DNA of 64,000 nt from assembly GCA_963853835.1 (NCBI GenBank), contig OY970820.1:23129873-23193872 (forward strand). The letters run 5' to 3'. Below, one piece after another: positions 46,624 through 57,609 of the stretch. This DNA comes from Calendula officinalis (taxonomy: Eukaryota > Streptophyta > Magnoliopsida > Asterales > Asteraceae). Within the stretch, counting starts at the first letter, position 1, and every line of letters starts with the position of its first letter. The notes under the pieces were generated by a model, which made no database searches, was not told the origin of the DNA, and worked only from the letters and a program-made list of their open reading frames with translations. The translations under genes were made by a program, and so were the position numbers.

Positions 46624-47083
46624 TGTTGGAACAAAACTCAGATCAACTTATTACTGATGCTGCAGTTAGTACTGACATACTTAGTACTGATGGGGCAGAA
46701 CTTGTTTCTACTGATGAAGTTGATGTTGGTGTTCTCTATAACTAAGTTACTACTGATCATGCTAAGATTGAAGATACTACTGATCATTGTAGTTACTACT
46801 GACGATGTATCTGGACTTACTACTGATCACCAAGTTTACTACTGATCTTCATATTTACTACTGGTGATTAGTTTTACTACTGACAACGCGTTTTTGGAAG
46901 ATATCAAGTCCGAGATCTTCGTATAGATAGTTATAGAATGTAAATCAATGTATATTATTATTATTATTCGATGTAAATCAAGTCCTAGAATAACTAGGGT
47001 AAATAGTTTAGCTTCAAGGACTATTATAAATAGTTCCTTACGAATTGTAAACGTACGTGTGTATTGTTAACTCGATCCTGACA
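46624..47083 (+). repeat. 3' LTR of element B, 460 bp, with 159-bp deletion
   Basis: Matches 35884-36499 with substitutions at 46659, 46726 and 46896, one extra ATT unit near 46965, and loss of the segment corresponding to 36334-36492. Both edges of the lost segment end in TCGAT, so one copy of a 5-base direct repeat is left. The deletion removes most of R and U5; ends and target duplication remain intact. Confidence 0.95.
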
Positions 47084-47088
47084 ACTAT
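47084..47088. repeat. Target site duplication of element B, right copy
   Basis: ACTAT, identical to 35879-35883. Confidence 0.92.
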
Positions 47089-47891
47089 TAATCAAAATCT
47101 GAGTCTCCACCTTGAACCACAATTGTATTATAGGTACAATTACTCTAAACTTTTTATTGACTTCATATTTTTATCATTTTGTTAATATGATATACAAAAA
47201 TTATAACGTATTTTGTTTTAAAGATATAACTATATATAAAGATACTTAAAGAGTTTTATTACTTTTTCTCCCTGCTAGTGTGTGGACAAGTTGGTAAAAA
47301 CATGAGGAGACTTGCAATCGTTAAGTGAGTCAAAAGATGCCCCATCATTAAGTTGGGTTCAAAATAGGGCGTCAGGTTACTGGATTCAACCTTTTACAAG
47401 AGTACCTTTTTTTTTTCTTTTCAGATTTTGAGTATTTGGGGGGATTTTTGAAGATAGAAAATTATTTAAAAAGTTTCTTCTACATCCTGTTTTCATTTCT
47501 GAGAGAAAGAAAAAAAAAACTCAGGAACATGATCTATTTTATTGCCAATTTCTCTCAAAAGAAAATATAAATTAAAATCCATGGGCATATACACAGCTAC
47601 AGTACATGACTCCAGTTATAATATCGAACATATTCACGAACCATGAAATGTTACCTTTTAGCTTGTTTTACGTACAAGTCTTGTTCATGTGGCAACATGA
47701 TCACACTATAATCAGATTTTCCTTTATTCATGTATTGATTGTATAATGATGAGATATAAGTACAGGAAAGACACAAGCATCATGGTGCGACTATATGTAC
47801 GGTGTTCTGTTGTAGCTCATAACTATGATACAGATGACTCGTATAAATACAATTATATATCCATGGAATGGAAGGGAAGAAAATGAAGCAG
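47089..47891. other. Intergenic stretch downstream of SIGE
   Basis: 3' flank of SIGE (minus strand) and the right flank of element B. A segment at 47270-47400 is less AT-rich and includes GGTTCAAAATAGGGCG, weakly tRNA-like. No gene supported. Confidence 0.6.
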
Positions 47892-49749
47892 TTACAAGAG
47901 ATAGTGGCGTAAATAGTCAACTCTTGCTGGATGTTTAAGCTTCATAAGAGCCTTAACCTCATGCTTTCTAACCATTTCCCTTGATATATTCAAGTTCCCT
48001 GCAATCTCTCCCAGTGTCCTATTCCCTTTACCATCCAGCCCATATCTTTGTCTCATCACCAAACTCTCCTTTGGTTTCAACGAATCAAGCTGCACACATA
48101 ATTCACCAATTTCATCAATTATTCGTGATTCAAACCAATTAATTAGTCAAACTTACCACATCATCAAGTGCAAGCCTGAGAAGAGCAGGTTGGCGTCTTT
48201 CATCGTCATTATCTGCAAACGTGTTGATAAACTCTTCCTGTGTGACAGGATTTTTTCTGTTGAGAGAAAGAATGGGCCTCGACACCTTTGTCACTTCACG
48301 GTATCTCACCACTGAAATCCCAGCTTTCTTTGCTATCTCTTCTTCTGTTGGCACTCTCATAAGCTCAAACCATAGCTTCTTTTTCGCCTTCTGTATTTCT
48401 ATTCTAACCTGCATTATCATAATCATCATTAGGGTTTGCAAATAACATTTATGATTAAAGAAAAAATGATATAAGATTTAGAAAAAAATAGTCTTACAGA
48501 TTCAAGCCCAAAAGGGACCTTAAAGAAACTTGAGAGGGTCATGGAGCGTATGATGGCATGTCGGATCCAGAACAGCGCGTATGTTGACAGTTGCAGCTTT
48601 CTTCCAGGTTCAAACCGATCAACGGCTGTGATCAATCCCTTCACTCCTGCCTGACACAAGTCCTGGAAGTTTCTCCCATTTGCAAACTCTTGAAAATATT
48701 TGTTCATCACAAACAACACCAGTCGTAGATTATGCTGCATCACAATAATCAATTCCTTAGTTAAAATCATTTAATAAATGTTTTTTTTAATAAATGGCAC
48801 GTCTCTCTTGTCACACCTTAATCAATTTGTTTCTAGCTGCTTGGCCAAGCCCAATTTGTTTCCTTAATTGTGATACATCCATGTTTGTTGCCTCTGCTAA
48901 CTCTCCATCTGTTGGTTCTCTTTCCATAACTTTATGCAAATCCTCTTTCACTGCAAGGATTGCCTGTTTTGTTTGTAGCAAAGATGATCCATCATTATGA
49001 AATTAACTTCAAATAAAACAATTATATATGGGAATACTCACCTTCATAGTTTGTAATAACTTAAATAGCCGAGTATGTTCTGAAGAAGGAAGAACAGGTG
49101 GGATCTTCATTTTCTTCCAATCTAAACTGCCTAAATCTGTAGAAGCCGAGTGCTCTTTAACCAGTCTCTTAATCTTTTCATCCCCATTGACATTTCTCTT
49201 GCGATTTGGAGTAATAACTTCCACATCTTTCTTATTTTTCAGATGAATCCTGTTTTCAAGGGTCAACCTATTTAACTTTTTATGTTGACTCCTCACGATA
49301 TTGACTTTCGTTCTGTTTTCAGGCTTTTTACTAGCATCAGAGATCTTCTTCCTCCCTCTACGAACCCTTTTCACCTGAATATCATGATTTTCAGTATCAG
49401 ATTCAACAGTTGTGGGACTGAGTTTGTATAACCTATCGAGTTCAGCTGCAGCTTCATTGTAATCCAGATCTAATGGGCATGAAGGAGCTTCGACGGTAGA
49501 CAAAGCTTGCACTCTTTTGGAAGGCTTTCTACTTCTACTTCTTCTAAGCCTTTTTGGGTTTTCTTTTGATGTATCGACAGATAACTTTGCAGATTCTTTG
49601 GATGAAACTAAAGCCGTGTTCTTGGTTTGGTCTGTTTTGAATGCTAGTATTGTTGTTATTCTCTTAGTTGGAGATAGACGAGATGAAAATTGAGCACTTA
49701 ATCCAAACGGGGTCCTTGCAGCAGAGCTGGATACAGTCACAACTCCCAT
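47892..49749 (-). CDS. SIGE: Plastid RNA polymerase sigma factor E (SIG5)
   Basis: Five coding exons on the minus strand: 49749-49042, 48963-48817, 48734-48498, 48408-48157, 48089-47892, GT-AG, all phase 0, giving 513 residues. The N-terminus MGVVTVSSSAARTPFG with many Ser/Arg is a transit peptide and matches the SIGE/SIG5 type. A long basic spacer follows. Sigma region 1.2 is in exon 2 (KVMEREPTDGELA). Region 2 is in exon 3 (DLCQAGVKGLITAVDRFEP, then LSTYALFWIRHAIIRSM, the core-binding and -10 recognition parts). Region 3 is in exon 4, and region 4.2 in exon 5 (GEIAGNLNISREMVRKHEVKAL, -35 recognition). Arabidopsis SIG5 is blue-light and stress induced and drives psbD transcription. A 5' UTR intron is also visible. 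All regions are complete. Confidence 0.95.
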
Positions 49750-49779
49750 ACCAAGAAATATCTAAGCAGAAGGTAATTC

Positions 49780-50294
49780 CTGCAACAAAAAAATAGGTAA
49801 CTATATTATAACAACAGACATTAATCAGAAGAGAAGTAACTGCATATCAAGTCATAAAATCCTTGCATATACAAAATTAGTTTTGGTTCTGACGTTTCAA
49901 GCTAGAAATGAACACAAATAAACAGGATCCAGATAAATAGGGCGAATTTTAGTGAGTTGAAGCTAAAATCAAGTTCGGATTTAAGTATTAAACCTAGCCA
50001 TGCTTGCAATCAGTTAACGAATATACCATTTTAGGCAAAAAGGCACCGTTTCAATAATTGATATCATAACGCACATATAAACAGGACAGAGATCATATAT
50101 GTTGAAAGCCATAATCCTGTCCCATGTGCGATGTGATTGCTATAATATCACTCGAGATTACAGGAAATAAAAGTTTCAATCGAAATGATCTCTAAACTTC
50201 GATCGTTGAGTGAAACAAAACCAACAAGTAATTCGAACGTACGGAACACATTTCAATGAACAGTAAGAAATCACAATAACAGTAAGAAATGTAC
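49780..50294 (-). other. 5' UTR intron of SIGE
   Basis: On the minus strand a good donor (GTACAT, at 50294) follows CGTTGAG, and a good acceptor (TTTGTTGCAG) ends at 49780, leaving about 30 untranslated bases before the ATG. The upstream exon, roughly 50295-50600, has no conserved coding sense. Arabidopsis SIG5 is known to have alternative first exons, so this could be a regulated leader. Confidence 0.65.
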
Positions 50295-51044
50295 CTCAAC
50301 GGCTAACGGATGAGTTCGCTGATCGCCGATAGAAACTCAAACAATCCGATGGAGAAATTCCAGGGAAATTTGATTGAAATTGGAAAATAATCGTTGTAAT
50401 GAATTTTTGTGAAACAGAAATAACAAAAGAATCGTAGAATTTACGGGGAATTATGGTGGCCACAAGCAGGAGTGGACGGCGGAGATGAAAGGGAAAGAAT
50501 GAAATCGGAGGGTAGTGGTGGTGGCGGAAGACGTGGCAGGAGGTGTAGCAGAATAATTTGATGGGGGGTCCTCGTGGCGAATTTTGAGCGGTGGAAAGAT
50601 ATTTTGGCATCAGTGTATGGATGAACTTTTTGACACGTAGGTTCTAGTAGTAATTACGTTGCACAATCAGGACCAACCGAACTGCCTTACAATTGACGTG
50701 GTTAATTTATAGCAACGAATTTGTTGTGATCAAACAAGTTACAAAACCATGGCAAAATCACGACTTATTATATTCCGTGTTTAACACGGAGAAGGTATTT
50801 AACAAATACTTATTTAGTATATTAACAGATTTTTGATGATTAATCTTAACATGATTTATTTTGTATCTACAATAAACCTACCTAACAATAGACCGGTTTT
50901 GTTGATCCGATCCAAATTTACAAGAATTATATGAGTTTGAATTATATTTTGTGATTTGATTTCATGTTAATGACTTATACACTTTAACCTTTTTACTAAA
51001 TAGGTTCCATATGAATCAATGTTGATCCAATCTATTTGTAACCC
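50295..51044. other. SIGE leader exon and promoter region
   Basis: 50295-50600 is a less AT-rich block that fits the untranslated first exon and core promoter of SIGE (minus strand). 50640-51044 is AT-rich without a gene, ending at the target duplication of the solo LTR. Confidence 0.5.
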
Positions 51045-51049
51045 GTTCC
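51045..51049. repeat. Target site duplication of solo LTR, left copy
   Basis: GTTCC, identical to 54303-54307. Confidence 0.88.
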
Positions 51050-51277
51050 TGTGACAACCCTCGAAAATGGGTAGTTGACTCGGCACCGATTGTAACCAAG
51101 CACTTGTGTAAAACATTTCGTCTATTAATGAGAGTATTTTGTTTATCATAATGAGTCTAACAAGAACATGTATCATGAGTTGATAGTACGCATCTTTATA
51201 TGCACACGTCAGTTTGTCAGTATGTTAGCCGGATGAAGCCACATATTTAGAGAGCTGATAATCTAAAAAAAAAAAAA

Positions 51278-51319
<42 letters not shown>
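51278..51319. repeat. (AAT)n microsatellite
   Basis: About fourteen AAT units following an A run, inside the solo LTR; length likely to vary between individuals. Confidence 0.92.
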
Positions 51320-51323
<4 letters not shown>

Positions 51324-53580
51324 ACTTTCTCTCCTCTTCCTTGTGAATCGACTGCCATCTTAAAAAGTGAACATCACTTTGTACCTTGTTAACTTTTGAA
51401 GGTCAGACTCTATGGCCATGCTTATTCTTTTGGGTAATAAGTTATTGAGACAATGATAAAATAAAATAAAGCAAGCATGGTCCTTCCCTTAAATTCGTGG
51501 AGCATGCACCGCACCTAACATAAAAAAGTATTGGTATGACATTTTTGTCAAAACTCCAAATCTTCAAAAGATTTAAACATGCTTTTATATATTAAAATTT
51601 ACGGATATGATTTGATGAGAATGGAGTCTACAATCTCTTTTAAGAACCCCACACCCCTATATCATCAACCTATCTCCTCCATTAACTGATTTCCCACTTT
51701 TTAAGGATTAAAGATAGTATGTTGTCTGCCTACTCTAAATCCTATAATCATCATTCTACCTTACAACTCTCAAAAATCAAATCTCACAATTTTCTCTCTT
51801 CGACTTGCGTACAAACTAGAAAGCCACCATCTTCATCTCGTTTCTTTTCTACGAAGGTAACCAGAAACACAAGAAAACAGCAAAACCACAAGCATCTCCG
51901 AGCTCTCAGCTCTATCTCTCACTGAAAACCCATCACCTTGTATTCATTTGCTTTTCCGGCGAATCAGGTACGCCTCCGGTGACCGAGCAAGGCTTCCAGC
52001 GACGCTCAGAAAATCCGGAAGCCACATTCAACCCCGACGTACTCCCCTCTCTACTCGTGTGAAACCAGATAAGCACCATCGATCTGCTCTTCGTCTCGAC
52101 TTTCCGGCAACACAGACGCATACTCCGACAAACCAGATTGTACTTCGGCGGACTCGCTTTTCCGGCACCAAGCTTATTCCCGGCGACCTCCATCACTCTT
52201 GCTCACGGTCTCTCTCTCTCTATACGTGATAGGTATAACAATCTGACCCCTTTTAATATCGTTTGCATCGTGCATGGGCGTGTTTAAATCATGGGTGTTC
52301 CCTGTCGAGTTTCCGTCGGCCTTCTCCGGCACAATACACACACAAGTGTGTGTTGTGTATGGATTGCGTGTGTGCGTAATACCCGGTGTATTACTGTATG
52401 TTTTCGACGCAAACGAAGCTCCGGTAATCTGGTGGATTAAGTTCCGGCGAGATTACCGGAGTTCCTTTATTTGTTCCGCCGGCGGCGCCTCCCTGAGGTG
52501 GTGTGCGTTGAGCCTTTCCGGCCAAGACTCCAAACCGGCCTTTGGGCCACAATCGTTTATTTTAGCAGCACAACGCAGATTTGTGGGTTTTGCTAATCCA
52601 AGTCCAGCGAGCCAACCAAACAAACCCATCTTTCTTTATTATTTTTATTGATTAAAAAGAAATAAATTTTAATATTATGAAATTACCGATTTAAACTAGA
52701 ATTTATAATGATTTATTTAATATCTATTTAATAATTAATTATTTAAGGTTATTTCATTTAAATAATTAACTGGTATATCAAACGAGTTTATTTCCGATCA
52801 AAGTGAGCTCTTCAAAAACTTGTTTAAATTAAACAAACACATATAATATACGAGCCCAACCCACTGAGTCACCAACATACCACTCATGTCTAGATTCGAG
52901 TTCAAGGAATCATTTTTGCATCATATAGATTAGGCTTGTCATATTAGACCGTCACTCATTAACTAATAATATGCGTTTAGGACGCTAGGAATCTTTGGTT
53001 GGAATCCCCAACCTCGTTGATTTGAGAATTTGCTAGCCGCGCTAAGGTGAGTTCGCAGCCCCTTTTTACTATTTTTATATTGTTTTACAAACTAGGGGTG
53101 AAAAACATAACAAATGTTTTATAAACATTCAAACTATTTATTAATGCATATTTAATAAACCTTATTGTGACAGTGAGTTCACAGCCCCATTTTTACTATA
53201 TTTTTACTGTTTTACTTTCGGGGTGAAAAACATATGATATTATTTATGATTATTTACGATGAAACTATTTTTGAAAACATGACAACGAATCGTTATGCTC
53301 GAACTAGGTTTAGATGTAGTGCATGGAAGTGCGTATATGCCTACATACCATAATCATTAGCTAGTTGTGACTAGGCCCTGGATATGCAAATAGTACTATT
53401 GGCTGAGACTTACCCTCCCCCGTATTTGGTTGGTCGCGCTAACTATCGATGTTTATCGAACCCGTGGAGTGTATATCCAGAAAGTGAAATGCGTTTGAAA
53501 GTTGTGTTTTGGTTATGGACTTAGGGTCGACATATTAACTCATAGGCCTTGCAAACCTATTGGGGATCATCGTCATATGT

Positions 53581-53740
53581 TTTCTACTTTGCGATTTTGA
53601 TCGTACGTATTGCCAGTGAGGCAACTATATTAAAATGTTTCATCATCGTACTATTTATGTTTTCTACTTTGCGATTTTGATCGTACGTATTGCCAGTGAG
53701 GCAACTATATTAAAATGTTTCATCATCGTACAAATTATGT
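53581..53740. repeat. 80-bp tandem duplication in the solo LTR
   Basis: TTTCTACTTTGCGATTTTGA begins at 53581 and again at 53661; the two copies are almost identical over 80 bases. Confidence 0.93.
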
Positions 53741-53752
53741 CAAGTTTAATAT

Positions 53753-53981
53753 ACGAAAACGATTACTGCTTTTGAGCAGACTATTTTTAACGTTTATATC
53801 ATCACACTATTTTTGCCAACGATGGCATACGAAAACGATGACTGCTTTTGAGCAGACTATTTCTAACGTTTATATCATCACACTATTTTTGCCAACGATG
53901 GCATACGAAAACGATTACTGCTTTTGAGCAGACTATTTTTAACGTATTATATCATCACTCTATTTTTGCCATGACTGGCAT
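53753..53981. repeat. 76-bp tandem triplication in the solo LTR
   Basis: Copies begin ACGAAAACGAT at 53753, 53829 and 53905; the first two differ by very few bases, the third by more. It adjoins the 80-bp duplication, so this part of the LTR has grown by repeated slippage or unequal exchange. Confidence 0.93.
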
Positions 53982-54302
53982 ACGAAAACTATGGAACAAA
54001 TTGAACTTATTATAAAACCTGTGAATTCACTCAACAATTTTGTTGATACTTTTACTTATGTTTTTCAGGTATCTAAGCTAAGCATTGAGTCACATGCATT
54101 GGAGTCAAGCTTTTGTTTTGTAAAGATGTCACCTCCAAATTTGAGTTAAAAAATATGTTTTGGTTCAACTACTTTGTTTACTTTAACTTTTGGTGACATT
54201 ATTTTTATCGAACATTTATTGTTGACGATAATCATATGCTATGTTTACTCATGATAGTCGCACGCCCGTTCTTCCGCAAACCACTTTTGGCGGGGTGTGA
54301 CA

Positions 54303-54307
54303 GTTCC
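54303..54307. repeat. Target site duplication of solo LTR, right copy
   Basis: GTTCC, identical to 51045-51049. Confidence 0.88.
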
Positions 54308-55557
54308 GCATTTAACTATAGTTTATGCATCTCGATATCTATATTATATGCATGTTTCATGTATTAAACATTTGGTTTATTTAACAAATATTAATTTAAT
54401 ATTAAGTATTCAAATTATATTTATTGTATAATTTACCTATATTACATTTAAGGAGGTGATTTTTCTACCACATATTTTAATGCATCTACCACAATAGTTG
54501 CATCACATATTTGTACAGTATACAGGAATAATTGTACAGTGTGGTATAAACATCAAAAAGTGTGGTAGCAAAATTAATTCCCTTACATTTAGCATATCAT
54601 GATAACTGTTCATTAGGATTTTATCAAAACGCCGTTTAGATATGAAACCGAGGTGCAAAATTAATTTTCGCAAAATAAACGGAGGTGCATAATTAATTTT
54701 CAAAATAGTCCCATAAAATAGGGGTGATTTAGTAACTTTATCAGAAAATTTTAATTTCTGCCCCTCAACTATTTATTAATAACAAAAAATTAACAACTAA
54801 TATCTTAATTTACATTTTACTTAGACTAAATGAAATGTTTATTTTGTAACAAGTTTACCATTATAAAGATGACTGAAATACGATCAAAATGAATATAATT
54901 TTATAATACTTTTAATTGTTACATTATTTTATAAAAATATACATATAAAAAATACATATTTAAAATACTTTAAACTTTAGTAGTCCTCAATAAAACTTTT
55001 TTTTTACTATTTTATAATTATAGGTTGTCTCTGTTCATTTTAAATAATGTTTACCTTAAACTACATGTATTTTTATGCTTCATTTTTTTACAAAGTACCT
55101 ACCCATATGAACAAAATGCATCAATAAGAGATAAAAATTTAGAAAATGATATTTAGTCTTATCATTTAGATATTCGCATAGTCCTGCTCATTTGATAGGA
55201 AAATATGTGTATTCCACTAATTCTCTTTCCTAATATTATCCCTTGATTTTGATATGTGTCTTCATCTAATGAGTAAGCCTATGGGTAGGTCTAAATGGTA
55301 GACCTAAATACCATTACTCATAAAAATATATACGACGATATCACATTAGATGCTATTAACTTATTTAGTCGATGCTAATACAAGCTCTGTATTTTTTAAA
55401 ATTTACATACTTCAGTGAGTTTAAAAATTTAACAATATTTGAAAGGAATGTAAAAACCAATCTAAAACAAAAAATTATCGACCCAAAATGGTGTAGTTAT
55501 TAAGTTTTGATACACACAGATAATAAGCAACGAGGAGGCAAAGCCGAAACATTTTAT

Positions 55558-55603
<46 letters not shown>

Positions 55604-57609
55604 ACATGTCACAGTAATCAAATAAATTTATATAATTAGGTCTTTTAATATTTGTAGCGTTTAAAATTATATGTCTTCAATTACATTGATCACATATCAC
55701 TAATATGTAATTAATATAAATATTATCTATAGAGCATGGAGGTAAAAAAAATATTAAAAATGTTACTTTAAAGAAAAATTTCTCTTAATATGTAGATATT
55801 AAAAATAACGTGAATGTATCAAACATATACTCTTATGGTGTTTTTATAAGGATGGATTATGGTAAAAAAAAAAAAAGTTAATGAAAAAGTTTTTTTCTCT
55901 AACATCTGGATTAATAAACCCGCAACGAAGTGCGGCCTAATTACGCTCGTACTTATACAATAGATAATATCCCTCCTTGCATGCCCTCTCCCCTCCGTGA
56001 TGCAAGACATAATCCTGCCAACCACTTGATACTCGGTGTTCACTCCACCACACCATCCATCTCATTACCAAGCACTCCATTGCACATCTTAGCTCTTATA
56101 AAAGATTAGACATGTGCGTCACAATCGTTTTTTGGGACTTTTGGTTATAATCCAGTGATTCAACAATTGTGGTAACAATGTTTTCGTTTTTATTTTACAC
56201 AAGTTTTTAGAATATAGTTAATGGTGGATTATTACTAATGTTTTTGATTAAAATATAAAGTTGGTTTAGAGAAAAAAATATACGAAGTAATTAGTTTTGG
56301 GTCCTTAATATAACAAATATTATTTTATTAAGTGAACCCATCAAATTTGAGAAATACGAAGTTTATTTAGGACAAAGTTTATGGAAAAATGACAATTTTA
56401 AAGAAGGATAACAATTTATCTTTTGGTAAGTCAATGTCAAATCCCCTCATTTTAAATTGCCAGTAACCGAATCTACTAACACAATACTAATATTATACCA
56501 TTGTGTGATACCCATTTAACCAAGCCCATCACTCAAATATGAAAATTTGTGTGGGCCTGGTGGAAGTTCCCATCTCTTCTCTTCCACAGTTCCACTACTA
56601 AAAAACTTAAGGAAGAAAATCAGAATCACAGTCTTCAATTGCTTCTGGAAAATCGACAAAATTTAGAAAATTTTGTTTCACTCCGTTTAATCGATTCATT
56701 GCGTTACAATTTCAAGCTCTAAAAGTCATAAATTAATTTCGAGTTTTTGCATCTCACCTTGTGCATTATGTTAATTACCACCTACCCGAATTGAATAAAT
56801 AAAATAAATAAGGATTGATTAAAAGCCAAAGTCCAAAACCCTAGATAGCTAGGTAGGTTCCCATCACACCACACCCACTCCTGTCATATTCAAAAAGTTA
56901 ATGAGAAACAATTCCATCACTTGTGTATTCTTGAAAGCTATAATAAATCCATTATTATTTTATTTTAGTTATGAGCTTAATTTGAGCATCATCGTCATCA
57001 AGAAATAAGATCGATAATCATATTTTTATCATTGTTAGTAAATAAGGAGCTAGTCATTAACATCTTATTGTAGGTTAGAGTCTCATTGGAGATATATAAA
57101 TACGTAGGTTTTGCATTTCCAGTAATATAATAAATATCAAAATTCAAATTATAACAAAATATCAAAATTCAAAACGTGTAGATGAGTCTCATCTAAAGCC
57201 AAATTGATCAAATATGCAAGATAGATGTATCGATACAAGCTAGATATACAATTGCATGACAACTTATCTGTATAGCTAAAGTAAGATTACATCAAGGTGG
57301 TGTTAATTACTTATGATTAACAACACATTAGTAGGTAATCAGTTAAACACGTCATCATTTCTCTTATTACTACTTCTAAAGCGGAGGTTGATTAGATATC
57401 AAACATGTAATTAATAATACTGAAAGCATATATATAATTCCTGAATTGAACCGCCTGAATTGATCTTCTCTAACTTCTTGGTTGGGTTGAATTTGGCTCT
57501 GACATCATGCTGAATGTAATAAGCATAGTGCTCGATCAATGTATCCCGTATATAACAATTAATTAATTAAGAAGGATATATATGCCAACTAATTAATTAA
57601 TGGATGGTA
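54308..57609. other. AT-rich intergenic stretch downstream of SPCH
   Basis: No supported gene. Holds a 39-base T run (55561-55599), a pair of short inverted segments near 54450-54590 (CTACCACA/TGTGGTA) that may be MITE debris, and the 3' flank of SPCH at its right end. Confidence 0.6.
55561..55599. repeat. T39 homopolymer
   Basis: 39 consecutive T. It could be the A tail of a retroposed sequence on the minus strand, but I do not recognise a LINE or SINE body next to it. Length may be unreliable in sequencing. Confidence 0.85.

Larger units (their letters stand above)
35884..47083 (+). mobile_element. Young, nearly complete Copia (SIRE-like) retrotransposon B
   Basis: Complete structure of 11.2 kb: 5' LTR, primer binding site, gag, pol, spacer, 1140-residue ORF3, polypurine tract, 3' LTR, flanked by a perfect 5-bp duplication ACTAT. 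The two LTRs differ by three substitutions in about 457 aligned bases plus a 3-bp indel and one 159-bp deletion in the 3' LTR. Gag and ORF3 are fully open; pol has one frameshift in an A run. The words ACTACTG (about 40) and CAGTAGT (about 8) are spread through the whole element. It lies between the membrane-protein gene and SIGE. Confidence 0.96.
51050..54302. mobile_element. Solo LTR of a Gypsy (Tekay-like) retrotransposon, 3253 bp
   Basis: Starts TGTGACAACCCTCG and ends GGCGGGGTGTGACA, the characteristic ends of chromovirus Tekay-type LTRs in Asteraceae (recalled), and is flanked by a perfect 5-bp duplication GTTCC. Inside I see no gag or pol motifs and no second terminal copy, so it is a solo LTR left by recombination rather than a full element. 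It contains an (AAT)n run, a GC-richer leader-like block (51900-52620) and two sets of short tandem duplications (53581-53981). Open frames such as 52274-52651 do not look like real proteins. It lies about 450 bases beyond the SIGE leader exon. Confidence 0.88.

Noticed and set aside
47270..47400. SINE-like segment with GGTTCAAA
   Set aside because: Only one weak box; no body or tail recognisable.
20408..49749. Functional gene cluster for plastid gene expression (EMB2261 and SIGE)
   Set aside because: The two genes are over 20 kb apart with unrelated genes between them; plant genomes often place such genes by chance.
50296..50610. A 104-residue minus-strand open frame as a gene or extra SIGE exon
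   Set aside because: It overlaps the likely SIGE 5' UTR exon and promoter, and its residues do not resemble a sigma factor or transit peptide.
51241..51319. CRISPR-like or regulatory array
   Set aside because: It is a simple A run followed by an AAT microsatellite; no spacers.
52274..52651. A 125-residue open frame as a gene
   Set aside because: It lies inside the solo LTR, has no recognisable domain and no intron or start context of a host gene.
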